This document shows, one piece after another, positions 54,290 through 62,791 of a stretch of 64,000 nucleotides of DNA (positions within the stretch are counted from its first letter, which is position 1; each line of letters opens with the position of its first letter). The notes beneath the pieces were generated by a model that ran no database searches, had not been told where the DNA came from, and was given only the letters and a program-made list of their open reading frames with translations. Origin of the DNA: Paenibacillus rigui (lineage in GTDB: Bacteria; Bacillota; Bacilli; Paenibacillales; NBRC-103111); NCBI RefSeq assembly GCF_002234615.1, contig NZ_NMQW01000035.1, positions 1 to 64,000 on the forward strand. The letters are read 5' to 3'. The position numbers were made by a program, and so were the translations under genes.

Positions 54290-55741
54290 TCAATCTTCCT
54301 GTAAAAACCTTTTTACCTGCTCCGCATAGTCCTTTTTATCTGCACAGCCGTTGTACAGCCGCGAGGACACCTTAACGGCATCCCCGAAAAAGAACCGCTC
54401 ATACAAGCATTGCCGCCCGCCGAAGGCGCTCGAGCTCATCTCCCACGCGAGCCGGAACAGGCCGACCTTCGCCTTCGCATCCATGTCGATTCCCCGCAAA
54501 TACCGTTCGATCCCGGCGGCCGCCCCCGATTGGAAATCCAGCTCACCGGGCAGCATGACTAATCCGCTGGCCCCGAGAAGCTGGACGATTTCGATCATCC
54601 GCGGATACAGCTTCGGAAACAAAAAGCTGGCCGTATACAATGGCTTCGTATCCGGCAGCATCAGCCCCCAGCGATCCGGCTTGGCATTGGCCTCGGAGGC
54701 GATAAGCAGCGCTTTCAGCGTCTCCAGTCCGGCGATGACCTCGGCAATCTTCTCGATTACCTGGGGATAGGTCCCCAGCCCGAGCACCTGGACGATTGAT
54801 TCGAGCGTGCCGAGCAGAAACTCGGTCTTGGCGATATTTTTGCACAAAACCTGATGGCCGGCATGCGTATGAAAGTGGCTCTCCTCGATGAAGCGAGCCG
54901 CCATGTGCTCATCCCCGTACAAAAACACCCGTTCATGAGGCACCAGCACATGATCCAGCACGACCAGCGTATCCATCTCCTCAAACCGGGAGCTGAGCGG
55001 ATAATCGTACTTGGAGCTGCCTGCCGCCAGGCTTTCTCTGCATATAAATTGGACACCGGGAAGATCGTTCGGAATCGCAAAGGCGAAGGCATGGGGATTG
55101 TCTTCATGAATCGAAGGCAGTGCAGGTGGAAAGATCAGAATCTCCTCCGCGGTAACCCCTTGCGTGGCCAGCAGAAACGCTCCGCTGACGATCAGACCGT
55201 CCTTCGTCTTGTCGACGACCCTAGGGGCATCAGGCTCTTCGAACGTCTTCATTAGGGTGCTCAAGCGTGCGGCATGGGGGACAATGAATGCATGGGAGAG
55301 CGTGATGTCCTGTTCGCGGCAGTATTCGTAATAATTCCGCATATTATCGGCATACGACGGATGCAGATCCGACAGCAGGTCGGCCGCTGATCCGAATGCC
55401 ATCATCCCTGTGTTCATATAATCCGGCGCACGCCCAAGAAAGCCGTGGTGGGCTTCGGCCCACATGCCCATCATTTGCCTGCGCCGCTCCAGATCGGCTT
55501 TCGTCCGCGGCTGCAGGAACGACATGCCGACCGGGGCCCCGGTCGCCGGGGACGCATAGGTCATCCTGGAAATCGTTTCCTCTCGTCCCTGCAAATCATA
55601 CAGCGCCGCCTGTGTCGAGATCAGTCCTGCAAAGGCAGGATGCTGGGACACGGGGCCGGTTAAGCGCTCACCCCGGATCCAAATACATGCTTTGGAGCTG
55701 TCGAGGCGTTCAACATACTGCAACCCATTTTTTATTGGCAT
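54290..55741 (-). CDS. HpaB-type flavin-dependent monooxygenase
   Basis: About 483 residues of the 4-hydroxyphenylacetate 3-hydroxylase oxygenase family, which hydroxylates phenols using FADH2 from a separate reductase. Family stretches: YVERLDSSKACIWIRGERL, MTYASPATGAPVGMSFLQP, HAFIVPHAARL, LDHVLVPHERVFLYGD and a C-terminal acyl-CoA-dehydrogenase-like helical domain. The ATG at 55741 has AGGCGGTGG upstream. Transcribed divergently from abgT. The reductase partner is not in the window. Confidence 0.88.
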   Translation of the reverse strand: MPIKNGLQYVERLDSSKACIWIRGERLTGPVSQHPAFAGLISTQAALYDLQGREETISRMTYASPATGAPVGMSFLQPRTKADLERRRQMMGMWAEAHHGFLGRAPDYMNTGMMAFGSAADLLSDLHPSYADNMRNYYEYCREQDITLSHAFIVPHAARLSTLMKTFEEPDAPRVVDKTKDGLIVSGAFLLATQGVTAEEILIFPPALPSIHEDNPHAFAFAIPNDLPGVQFICRESLAAGSSKYDYPLSSRFEEMDTLVVLDHVLVPHERVFLYGDEHMAARFIEESHFHTHAGHQVLCKNIAKTEFLLGTLESIVQVLGLGTYPQVIEKIAEVIAGLETLKALLIASEANAKPDRWGLMLPDTKPLYTASFLFPKLYPRMIEIVQLLGASGLVMLPGELDFQSGAAAGIERYLRGIDMDAKAKVGLFRLAWEMSSSAFGGRQCLYERFFFGDAVKVSSRLYNGCADKKDYAEQVKRFLQED

Positions 55742-55934
55742 CGGACCACCGCCTGACTTTTTTGTATATTTTACGTGCGTACGCCGGGATGGACATGGAT
55801 AACAGCTGATTTTCCAAATAAGGATTTGGTGTAATTTGTCCAATCTATTGCAGGGCCCCTTCATCGGTCACGGTTTACCAAAAAATACCTCATAAAAAAT
55901 GGATAGCTTTTGTGAGAAAACTTAACATAAACTA

Positions 55935-56000
55935 TTGAGTTTTGCGGAAATACCTTATATAATTCTTTTAAGCGAAATTTTCGTTAAATTATCGTTAATA
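55935..56000 (+). promoter_or_regulatory. abgTA promoter with direct-repeat operator
   Basis: TTGAGT (55935-55940), 17-bp spacer, TATAAT (55958-55963). TTTTCGTTAAATTATCGTTA (55978-55997) lies just after +1 and contains two TCGTTAA half-sites. A near-identical element lies at the same place before abgB. The rest of the 464-bp gap to abgT shows no convincing gene. Confidence 0.78.
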
Positions 56001-56205
56001 ATAAAACCTCTATTCAAGGCTTGCATCGCACACATCTTCGGCAGAAGAAAGAAGAGAGAAGAGAGGGGACGAATCATGTCCGGTATGGAGGTACGGGAGG
56101 ATCTGAAATCATAGGAAGGCCGGAGCGGCGCTGCTGGAATGATGCACTCGGGGGAGCGGCAGACAGCGAGGAAGCAAACAACATAACGAGATTAGGGGGA
56201 TGGCA

Positions 56206-57738
56206 ATGGAAAACGTACAGCCAGTCGGCACGGCGCCGCAGCAAAGTCAATCGGGTATTTTTAAATGGGTAGAGCGAGTGGGCAATAAAATTCCGAATCC
56301 GTTTTTGCTATTTATTTATTTGATTCTCATCCTGATGGTTACGACTTATATCTTGTCGTCCTTTCACATTACGGCGTTTGATCCTGTCAAAAAGGAGCCT
56401 GTCGCCGTTAAAAACCTGCTGAGTGTGGAAGGGATTCAGTGGATTTTGCCGAATGTCATTAAAAACTTTACCGGCTTCACCCCTTTAGGCTATATATTGG
56501 CGCTCGTGATCGGGGTCGGTCTGGCCGAGAAGGTCGGGCTGCTCGAAGCGATCATGCGGAAAATGGCCTCTAAGGTCAATGCGAGATTTGCCAGCTACCT
56601 TGTGGTGTTTATCGCGTTCTTCAGTCACGTTTCTTCGGATGCTGCTGTCGTCATCATGCCGCCCCTCGGCGCATTGATTTTCCTGGCCGTCGGCCGCCAT
56701 CCCGTTGCCGGCTTGCTTGCCGCGATAGCAGGGGTAGGTTCGGGCTTTACGGCCAACCTGCTGATCGTCACGACGGATGTGCTCCTGTCGGGGATTTCAA
56801 GCGAGGTAGCCAAGTCCGTCAGTGCGTCGGCGTCGGTTACCGTGCTGGACAACTGGTATTTCATGGGGGCCTCCGTGATCGTGCTTACCGTTCTTGCGGC
56901 GCTGATTACGGACAAATTCATCGAGCCGAGACTTGGAAAGTATGAGGGAGACCTTAATATTTCGCTGGAGAAGCTGTCCGATCTGCAAAATAAAGGCTTG
57001 CGCTGGGCGGGGATCGCTGCCATCCTTTACATTATTGTTGCGGCTCTGCTGGTTGTGCCTCACGGCGGGATATTGCGTGATCCAAAAACAGGCAGCGTCG
57101 TTCCTTCCCCCTTCATGTCGGGGATTGTTCCGATCATTATCTTTTTCTTCTTCACGGTTGCAATCGTGTACGGCTTGGTAACCAAGGCGATCCGGGGGCA
57201 GAACGATATCCCTAACCTGCTCAGTGATCCGATGAAGCATATGGCCGGATTCATTGTTATGGTGTTTCCATTGTCCCAGTTCGTCGCCTTCTTCAATTGG
57301 AGCAATATGGGGAAATTTATGGCCTTGTCGATTATCGATGTGCTGGAAAAATTAAATATGACGGGGGTTCCTGTCTTTGTCGGTCTGATGTTCCTGTCTG
57401 CGCTGCTTACCATGTTCATTGCCAGCGGCTCGGCGATCTGGTCTATTCTGGCGCCGGTTTTCGTGCCGATGTTCATGCTGCTCGGGTTCCATCCGGCTTT
57501 TGCGCAAATCGTCTTCCGGGTTGCCGATTCCTCGGTCATTCCGTTTGCACCGATGTCACCTTTCCTTCCATTGTTCCTGAGCTTTTTGCAAAGGTATCGG
57601 AAGGATGCGCAGCTTGGCACGTATTATTCGCTCATCCTGCCTTACCCGATAGCGTTCTTCGTCGTATGGACGTTGATGCTGATCGTCTGGTACCTGCTCG
57701 GGCTGCCGATCGGACCTGGCGTGTATCCTCGACTATAA
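56206..57738 (+). CDS. abgT: AbgT-family transporter
   Basis: About 510 residues with about 11-13 membrane helices. The N terminus RVGNKIPNPFLLFIYLILILM and VNARFASYLVVFIAFFSHVSSDAAVVIMPPLGALIFLAVGRHPVAGLLAA are AbgT signatures. E. coli AbgT imports p-aminobenzoyl-glutamate; some relatives export sulfonamides. The adjacent AbgA-like hydrolase supports import. The ATG at 56206 is six bases after AGGGGG; the ATG at 56200 abuts it. Confidence 0.93.
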   Translation: MENVQPVGTAPQQSQSGIFKWVERVGNKIPNPFLLFIYLILILMVTTYILSSFHITAFDPVKKEPVAVKNLLSVEGIQWILPNVIKNFTGFTPLGYILALVIGVGLAEKVGLLEAIMRKMASKVNARFASYLVVFIAFFSHVSSDAAVVIMPPLGALIFLAVGRHPVAGLLAAIAGVGSGFTANLLIVTTDVLLSGISSEVAKSVSASASVTVLDNWYFMGASVIVLTVLAALITDKFIEPRLGKYEGDLNISLEKLSDLQNKGLRWAGIAAILYIIVAALLVVPHGGILRDPKTGSVVPSPFMSGIVPIIIFFFFTVAIVYGLVTKAIRGQNDIPNLLSDPMKHMAGFIVMVFPLSQFVAFFNWSNMGKFMALSIIDVLEKLNMTGVPVFVGLMFLSALLTMFIASGSAIWSILAPVFVPMFMLLGFHPAFAQIVFRVADSSVIPFAPMSPFLPLFLSFLQRYRKDAQLGTYYSLILPYPIAFFVVWTLMLIVWYLLGLPIGPGVYPRL

Positions 57739-57775
57739 TTCATTCATAGACTGCTGTTTACTTCATAGCCCTAAC

Positions 57776-57813
57776 GGATCCGGCGGATTGCCGTCGGATC
57801 CTCTATTAATTTT
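57776..57813 (+). terminator. Weak terminator-like hairpin between abgT and abgA
   Basis: GGATCCG/CGGATCC stem, then TCTATTAATTTTT; possibly a partial terminator that lowers abgA expression. Confidence 0.4.
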
Positions 57814-57828
57814 TAGGAGATGCTTTCC

Positions 57829-59091
57829 ATGGAACTAGACGTAATAGCTTTAAGACGTGATTTGCACGCACATCCCGAGGTCGGCTTCACCGAGTTTCGG
57901 ACGGCCGCAAAGGTCGTTGAAATTTTGCTCTCGCTCGGGTATGAGGTTCAATATGGGGAGGAGACCATGGACGGTCCTTCCCGCAGAGGACTGCCTTCCG
58001 AGGAGGCGTTGGAGGAGGCTTACCAGCGGGCGCTCCGCGACGGAGCGAATCCGGATATCGTCTCAAAAATGCGCGGCGGCTATACCGCGGTGATCGGTGT
58101 GAAAAAAGGACAGGCGCCGGGTCCTACTGTCGGCTTCCGATTCGATATGGACGCGCTGCCCATCCGCGAGAGTGCGGATGCGGACCACGCTCCTCAAGCG
58201 AAAGGCTTCCGCTCCGTGTACGAAGGCAGCATGCACGCCTGCGCCCATGACGGCCATACGGCGGTAGGGCTCGGCCTGGCTGCGAAGCTGGCCGACGGGA
58301 GCTTTCACGGCACCGTGAAGCTGATCTTCCAGCCGGCTGAGGAGGGCGTGCGGGGCGCCTACGCCATCGTGCAAAAAGGCTGCCTTGACGATGTCGACTA
58401 TTTATTTTGCCATCATCAAGGCACGGATGTGCCGACGGGCGAATTCCACGGCGGCGGTCAAGGCTTTCTCGCCAGCACGAAGCTGGCGGCCCGGTTCTAT
58501 GGCGTGTCCTCCCATGCGGGAGCGTCGCCGGAGAAAGGGCGCAACGCGCTGCTTGGCGCGGCGACGGCGCTCATGAACATCCATGCGCTTCCGCGTTTCT
58601 CCACCGGTTCCACCCGGGTGAACGTGGGTGTGCTGGAGGGCGGTACGGCGGCGAACATCGTTCCGGAATTCGCACGGATGGTGATCGAGACGCGTTCGGT
58701 TTCCGAGGAAACGAACAACGATCTGGAGCAGCGGGTCCGCCGCATTATTGCCCACAGTGCCGAGATGCACGAGCTGCGGTATGAGATCGATGTGATCGGC
58801 GCGGCGATTCCGATCCGCTGCGACGAGGAGCTGGTACAGCTTGCTATGGAGGAAGCGAGGCAGGTGGAAGGCTTTCATACGGTTAAAGCGAGCGTAGAGA
58901 GTGCGATGGGCAGCGAGGACGCCAGCTTCATGATCCGCCGGGTGCAGGAGAAGGGCGGCAAAGGGACGTATATGATCATCGGTTCTCATTTGCCGGCCCC
59001 GCATCATCATCCTAAATTCGACATTGAGGAAGAGATTCTTCCCCGCGGGGTCGAGCTGTTAAGCCGCATTGCAAGAAGGGTATTGACCTAA
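57829..59091 (+). CDS. abgA: p-Aminobenzoyl-glutamate hydrolase subunit A-like (M20)
   Basis: A 420-residue M20 metallopeptidase. LRRDLHAHPEVGFTEFRTA, an insert GPSRRGLPSEEALEEAYQRALRDGA corresponding to that in E. coli AbgA, GFRFDMDALPI, MHACAHDGHTAVGLGLA, LIFQPAEEGVRGA, and GSHLPAPHHHPKFD with terminal metal ligands. In E. coli AbgA and AbgB form one enzyme releasing p-aminobenzoate and glutamate. The ATG at 57829 has AGGAG 9 bp upstream. Its partner abgB lies 3.7 kb away in a separate transcript. Confidence 0.9.
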   Translation: MELDVIALRRDLHAHPEVGFTEFRTAAKVVEILLSLGYEVQYGEETMDGPSRRGLPSEEALEEAYQRALRDGANPDIVSKMRGGYTAVIGVKKGQAPGPTVGFRFDMDALPIRESADADHAPQAKGFRSVYEGSMHACAHDGHTAVGLGLAAKLADGSFHGTVKLIFQPAEEGVRGAYAIVQKGCLDDVDYLFCHHQGTDVPTGEFHGGGQGFLASTKLAARFYGVSSHAGASPEKGRNALLGAATALMNIHALPRFSTGSTRVNVGVLEGGTAANIVPEFARMVIETRSVSEETNNDLEQRVRRIIAHSAEMHELRYEIDVIGAAIPIRCDEELVQLAMEEARQVEGFHTVKASVESAMGSEDASFMIRRVQEKGGKGTYMIIGSHLPAPHHHPKFDIEEEILPRGVELLSRIARRVLT

Positions 59092-59099
59092 ACGAAAGC

Positions 59100-59204
59100 C
59101 GCTGACAAATTGGCCGAGTGGACGGAATCGTTCTATAGAAGCAGTGGTCTCGAACCAAACAACGGGCTGCTTTCCTGCGTTCAGGAAGGCGGCCCTCTTG
59201 CTTT
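59100..59204 (+). repeat. Fragment of dispersed repeat (copy D) and terminator
   Basis: GAGTGGACGGAATCGTTCTATAGAAGC near 59115-59142 matches the 5' half of repeat copies A and B; the 3' half is missing. It is followed by the intrinsic terminator GGGCTGCTTTCCTG/CAGGAAGGCGGCCC (59164-59195) plus TCTTGCTTT, which should end the abgTA transcript. Confidence 0.65.
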
Positions 59205-59325
59205 GCCGCCCGGCATGGCCTAGATGCGGACGGTGGAAATGGGACGGGCTTTTTCCTGCTCCGGGCGAGTGCTATAATGAGTCTGTTTCCATATTTTCAT
59301 ATTTTTGTTGTTGAGGAGCAAATGT

Positions 59326-60642
59326 ATGGTATATCGCTTCGGCTTGATCGGCCCGGAACCTTCTGTGCAAAAAATGCTGAGCGTCGCTCAGGAACAATTT
59401 TCCGATTGCCAATGGCTGCCTTTTCCTTACGTCCATGTACAGGAATCAAAGGCCTTGATAGAAAATCATCATCAGGAAGTGAACGGATGGCTGTTCTCAG
59501 GCCCGATTCCTTATCATTATGCAAGGGAGTTTCTGGGCTCCGACGCCAATATCGTGTATTGCAAGCCGACCGGCGCGAGCCTCTACAAGGCTTTGCTTCA
59601 GCTGGCCATGGAAAGAAAGGAGCTCACAACGAATATTTCCATAGATATGATTGATTCCGAGGATCTCGATTTCAAGGAATCGTTCCTGGAAGCGGGGATT
59701 CCCACGGAAGCGATGTATATGAAAATGTTCAACGGTCCCATGTACGACAACCCGGATGTGCTGGTCCAGTTCCATCTTGATTTATGGAAGCAGGGGAAGA
59801 CCAACGCTGCTCTGACGTGCATGAATCTCGTTTACAGTATGCTCCGGGACGCCGGAATGCCCGCCTATCGGATCCAGATGACGAAGCTGGACATCCGGCA
59901 GGCGCTGCGCGTGATGAGGGAGCAGGCGAAGAGCTCCTATTTCAAAGAGATGCAGATCGGCGTCGAAATTATCGAAATCGATCAATTCGACCAGCTCGCC
60001 GAGAAGACGCTGACCCGTTATCATTTGCAGCATCTGGAGCTGAAGGCGAAGCAGCAGCTGCTTCAGCTGTGCGAGAAAATCGATGGGACGCTGATGGATA
60101 TCGGGAACGGGCGGTATCAGATCTTCAGCTCCCGGGGGGCCATCGAGCGTGAAATCGGGGCGCTCCGCGACACGGTGCATGCCGTCTCCCTGGAAGCGGA
60201 CGTACCGGTTGCCGTCGGCATCGGCTTCGGCAGTACGGCCTTTTCTGCGGAGAACAACGCCAGAAGGGCGCTCCAGCATGCGAAGGAAAAGGAGGAGCGG
60301 GGAATTGTCATCATCCAGCAGGACGGCGTGATAATTGAATCGGTCGGGGAAGAAGACGAGCTGGCTTATGCATACCGTTCGCATGACAAGGAGCTGCTGG
60401 ACAAATTAAACCAGGGCAACGTCAGCATCAAAACGTTTAAGAAAATAACCGCGCTGGTTCACCGGATGGGCTGGGAGGAATTCACCACCTCGGATTTATC
60501 GTCACAGCTTTCCATGACGCAAAGAAATGCGCAGCGCATCATGATGAGTCTGTGCGAGCTGGGCTTGGCGGAGGTCGGGGGCGAGGAGCTTCAAGCCGTG
60601 CGGGGAAGGCCGCGAAAGCTGTACCGTCTGATTCAAAGCTGA
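59326..60642 (+). CDS. Putative transcriptional regulator with GGDEF-like middle domain and winged helix
   Basis: About 438 residues, no membrane segment. The N-terminal region (1-110) resembles a ligand-binding half-domain. The middle (about 230-350) has a GGDEF-like pattern (LMDIGNGRYQIFSSRGAIEREIGAL, VPVAVGIGFGSTAFSAENNARRALQHAK) without the GGDEF active site. The C terminus (about 375-438) is a winged helix (TSDLSSQLSMTQRNAQRIMMSL ... VRGRPRKLYRL). It lies between abgA and abgB and is the best candidate for the shared TCGTTAA operator. Start 59326 has GAGGAG 9 bp upstream. Confidence 0.6.
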   Translation: MVYRFGLIGPEPSVQKMLSVAQEQFSDCQWLPFPYVHVQESKALIENHHQEVNGWLFSGPIPYHYAREFLGSDANIVYCKPTGASLYKALLQLAMERKELTTNISIDMIDSEDLDFKESFLEAGIPTEAMYMKMFNGPMYDNPDVLVQFHLDLWKQGKTNAALTCMNLVYSMLRDAGMPAYRIQMTKLDIRQALRVMREQAKSSYFKEMQIGVEIIEIDQFDQLAEKTLTRYHLQHLELKAKQQLLQLCEKIDGTLMDIGNGRYQIFSSRGAIEREIGALRDTVHAVSLEADVPVAVGIGFGSTAFSAENNARRALQHAKEKEERGIVIIQQDGVIIESVGEEDELAYAYRSHDKELLDKLNQGNVSIKTFKKITALVHRMGWEEFTTSDLSSQLSMTQRNAQRIMMSLCELGLAEVGGEELQAVRGRPRKLYRLIQS

Positions 60643-60712
60643 GGTGGACCTGAGACCAGATTGGTCAAAATGGGTGCGAATATGGATCTTCTGTATCCCC
60701 TTCGTTAATTAA

Positions 60713-60741
60713 ACAGGCCGCCGATGATGCCGGCGGCCTGT
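60713..60741. terminator. Terminator between convergent regulator and old yellow enzyme genes
   Basis: ACAGGCCGCCG-N7-CGGCGGCCTGT stem followed by ACTTTAT; strong stem but short T tract. Confidence 0.75.
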
Positions 60742-60792
60742 ACTTTATGAAGCTATTGTAACTCTTTAGAGTGTTTCCTATTAAACAGGAGC

Positions 60793-61833
60793 TTAACGAA
60801 GTGTTTTAACTGCCTCGGACGTAAAGGGGATCCATTCGGCTGTCCGTCCGTCGCGGATCTTTTGTGCCCAGGCAGGGTCCACCAGCAATGCCCGGCCTAC
60901 GGCTACCAGATCAAATTCTTCGCGTTCAAGCCTTTCAATTAACCCGTCAATCATGGTATTATCGGCTCCCTTTCCCTCGGTAAAGAGACTCATAAAATCA
61001 CTATCCAACCCAACCGATCCAACCGTAATCGTCGGTTTTCCTGTCAGCTTTTTTGTCCATCCAGCAAGATTCAGGTCAGAGCCCTCGAACTCAGGCTCCC
61101 AGAAACGGCGGGATGAGCAGTGGAAAATATCAACGCCCGCAGCGACTAAAGGCGCCAAGAATTGCTCCAGCAGTGCTGGAGTTTCAGCCAATTTTGCCGT
61201 GTAATCACTCGCCTTCCATTGAGAGAAACGCAGTACGATTGGGAATTCCGGTCCAACGGCACGGCGGCAAGCCTCGATGACCTCCACCGCGAAGCGGGTG
61301 CGTGCAACCATGTCCCCGCCGTAGCTGTCGGTACGCGGATTGGTTTTCTCCCAAAAGAATTGGTCGATCAAATATCCATGCGCTCCATGGAGCTCGATGC
61401 CGTCAAAGCCAAGCCGCTTGGCTTCCAAGGCTGCGTTTGCGAAGGCTTCAACGATTGCGGCGATTTCCGATTCCGTATAATCGCCAACCGCACCTCTTGC
61501 ACCCATATGCCAAATCTGTGGGATGATCCGCCCGCCTGCTTCGTGCACTGCAGTGACTACGTTAGCCCAACCGTTTAATGCAGCTTCACCGTGGAAGTGA
61601 GGTATGTTGCCTTGATTGGATGCATCCGGATGATTGATTACTGTACCTTCCGTCACGATAAGTCCAACACTGTTTTCAGCCCTGCGACGGTAATAGTCCG
61701 CCACATCCAAGCCTGGCACTCCGTCCGGAGAAAATTGCCGGGTCATCGGTGCCATCACGATACGGCTGGATAGGGAGAGATTCCCGTGTGTGAATGGCTT
61801 GAACAAGGACTGAACGGATTGAGATGAATTCAT
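60793..61833 (-). CDS. NADH:flavin oxidoreductase (old yellow enzyme)
   Basis: About 346 residues, FMN ene-reductase of the OYE family. LFKPFTHGNLSLSSRIVMAPMTRQFS, GFDGIELHGAHGYLIDQFFWEKTNPRTDSYGG and VAVGRALLVDPAWAQKIRDG are typical of the class. It is probably induced by reactive electrophiles or quinones through the adjacent TetR regulator, whose presumed operator lies 58 bp upstream of this start. The ATG at 61833 has GGAGGCTG upstream. Confidence 0.92.
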   Translation of the reverse strand: MNSSQSVQSLFKPFTHGNLSLSSRIVMAPMTRQFSPDGVPGLDVADYYRRRAENSVGLIVTEGTVINHPDASNQGNIPHFHGEAALNGWANVVTAVHEAGGRIIPQIWHMGARGAVGDYTESEIAAIVEAFANAALEAKRLGFDGIELHGAHGYLIDQFFWEKTNPRTDSYGGDMVARTRFAVEVIEACRRAVGPEFPIVLRFSQWKASDYTAKLAETPALLEQFLAPLVAAGVDIFHCSSRRFWEPEFEGSDLNLAGWTKKLTGKPTITVGSVGLDSDFMSLFTEGKGADNTMIDGLIERLEREEFDLVAVGRALLVDPAWAQKIRDGRTAEWIPFTSEAVKTLR

Positions 61834-61890
61834 AATATAACAGCCTCCAATATTCGATTTATCATCCATTCTTTAGGATAGGATGTTTTT

Positions 61891-61906
61891 TTGACTACAG
61901 AGTCAA
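61891..61906 (-). promoter_or_regulatory. TetR-type operator before the old yellow enzyme gene
   Basis: TTGAC-N6-GTCAA palindrome (read on the minus strand TTGACTCTGTAGTCAA), identical in form to that at 62526. Confidence 0.75.
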
Positions 61907-61924
61907 AAACTTTGCAAAAAAAAA

Positions 61925-62506
61925 TCAAGGTGCAAGCAACGCAAAAGACGTACGCAGGACCGCATCGATCCGTTCCCTGGAAGCACCTGTCTTCTCCATG
62001 ATTTTCGCACCGAGAAGAGCGTTGTTCAAATAATCGGCAAGCTCTTTGCTGGTATGGCGGGTCGTAATCAAACGCTGCTCCTGGCCGCTGCGGATTATCT
62101 TCTCTAGTATTTGTTCGACACTGGTGAACATCATCTCAATTTCACGGGTTACCTCCTCATCATCGGTTCCGAATTCCAGTGTGGAATTTACCATGAGACA
62201 TCCTCTGCGAGTGGCTTCGCTGTCTTGACAGAACGTTACGTCGCGTATGGCCTCCAGCTTTTTCAAAGGAGAAGCTTCCTGTGAGACCAATTGTTCCAGC
62301 ATGGCTATACTCTGTTCGCGATACAGCGCCAACGCCTTTAAAAACAAGGCTCGCTTGTCTTCAAACACGCAATACAAGCTTTGCTTCTTAACCTGCGTCG
62401 TGCGGGTCAAATCCTCAAAGGAAGTCGATTTAAAGCCTTTCTTCCAGAAAACCTCCATGGACTGGTGCAGTGCGCGATCGACATCAAATTCTCTAGGTCT
62501 GCTCAT
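61925..62506 (-). CDS. TetR-family regulator
   Basis: A 193-residue regulator: N-terminal helix-turn-helix (about 10-55, ALHQSMEVFWKKGFKSTSFEDLTRTTQVKKQSLYCVFEDKRALF) and an all-helical ligand domain with TetR_C features. It precedes the old yellow enzyme gene and is transcribed in the same direction. A TTGAC-N6-GTCAA palindrome before each gene suggests it represses both. The inducer is probably an electrophile reduced by the enzyme. Confidence 0.92.
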   Translation of the reverse strand: MSRPREFDVDRALHQSMEVFWKKGFKSTSFEDLTRTTQVKKQSLYCVFEDKRALFLKALALYREQSIAMLEQLVSQEASPLKKLEAIRDVTFCQDSEATRRGCLMVNSTLEFGTDDEEVTREIEMMFTSVEQILEKIIRSGQEQRLITTRHTSKELADYLNNALLGAKIMEKTGASRERIDAVLRTSFALLAP

Positions 62507-62525
62507 GAGGTCATGATATCAATTC

Positions 62526-62541
62526 TTGACCGTGAAGTCAA
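62526..62541 (-). promoter_or_regulatory. TetR-type operator before tetR
   Basis: TTGACCGTGAAGTCAA, TTGAC-N6-GTCAA, 20 bp upstream of the tetR start. Confidence 0.75.
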
Positions 62542-62701
62542 CAATCGTTCCGGGGGTCTCTGGATAGTTAGAAAAGAGTACACCGGGCTCTACTAATCGT
62601 TAAGCCTCATGGGGGTGGCCAGTTTTATTTTCACCAGATAGCAAGTACATATTGTTGTTTGTTCGGCGAAGCCGTAGATCCTTGGCAACCGGTAAATTTC
62701 A

Positions 62702-62766
62702 TTGAAATAAGGCTGGAAGCGGGGTATAATTATAATACGTAATTTTCGTTAAATATTCGTTAAATA
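62702..62766 (+). promoter_or_regulatory. abgB promoter with direct-repeat operator
   Basis: TTGAAA (62702-62707), 17-bp spacer, TATAAT (62725-62730; a second TATAAT at 62731). TTTTCGTTAAATATTCGTTA (62743-62762) follows +1 with the same half-sites and position as in the abgTA promoter. Confidence 0.8.
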
Positions 62767-62791
62767 AATCAGAAAGAGGAGGGAATGTAGA

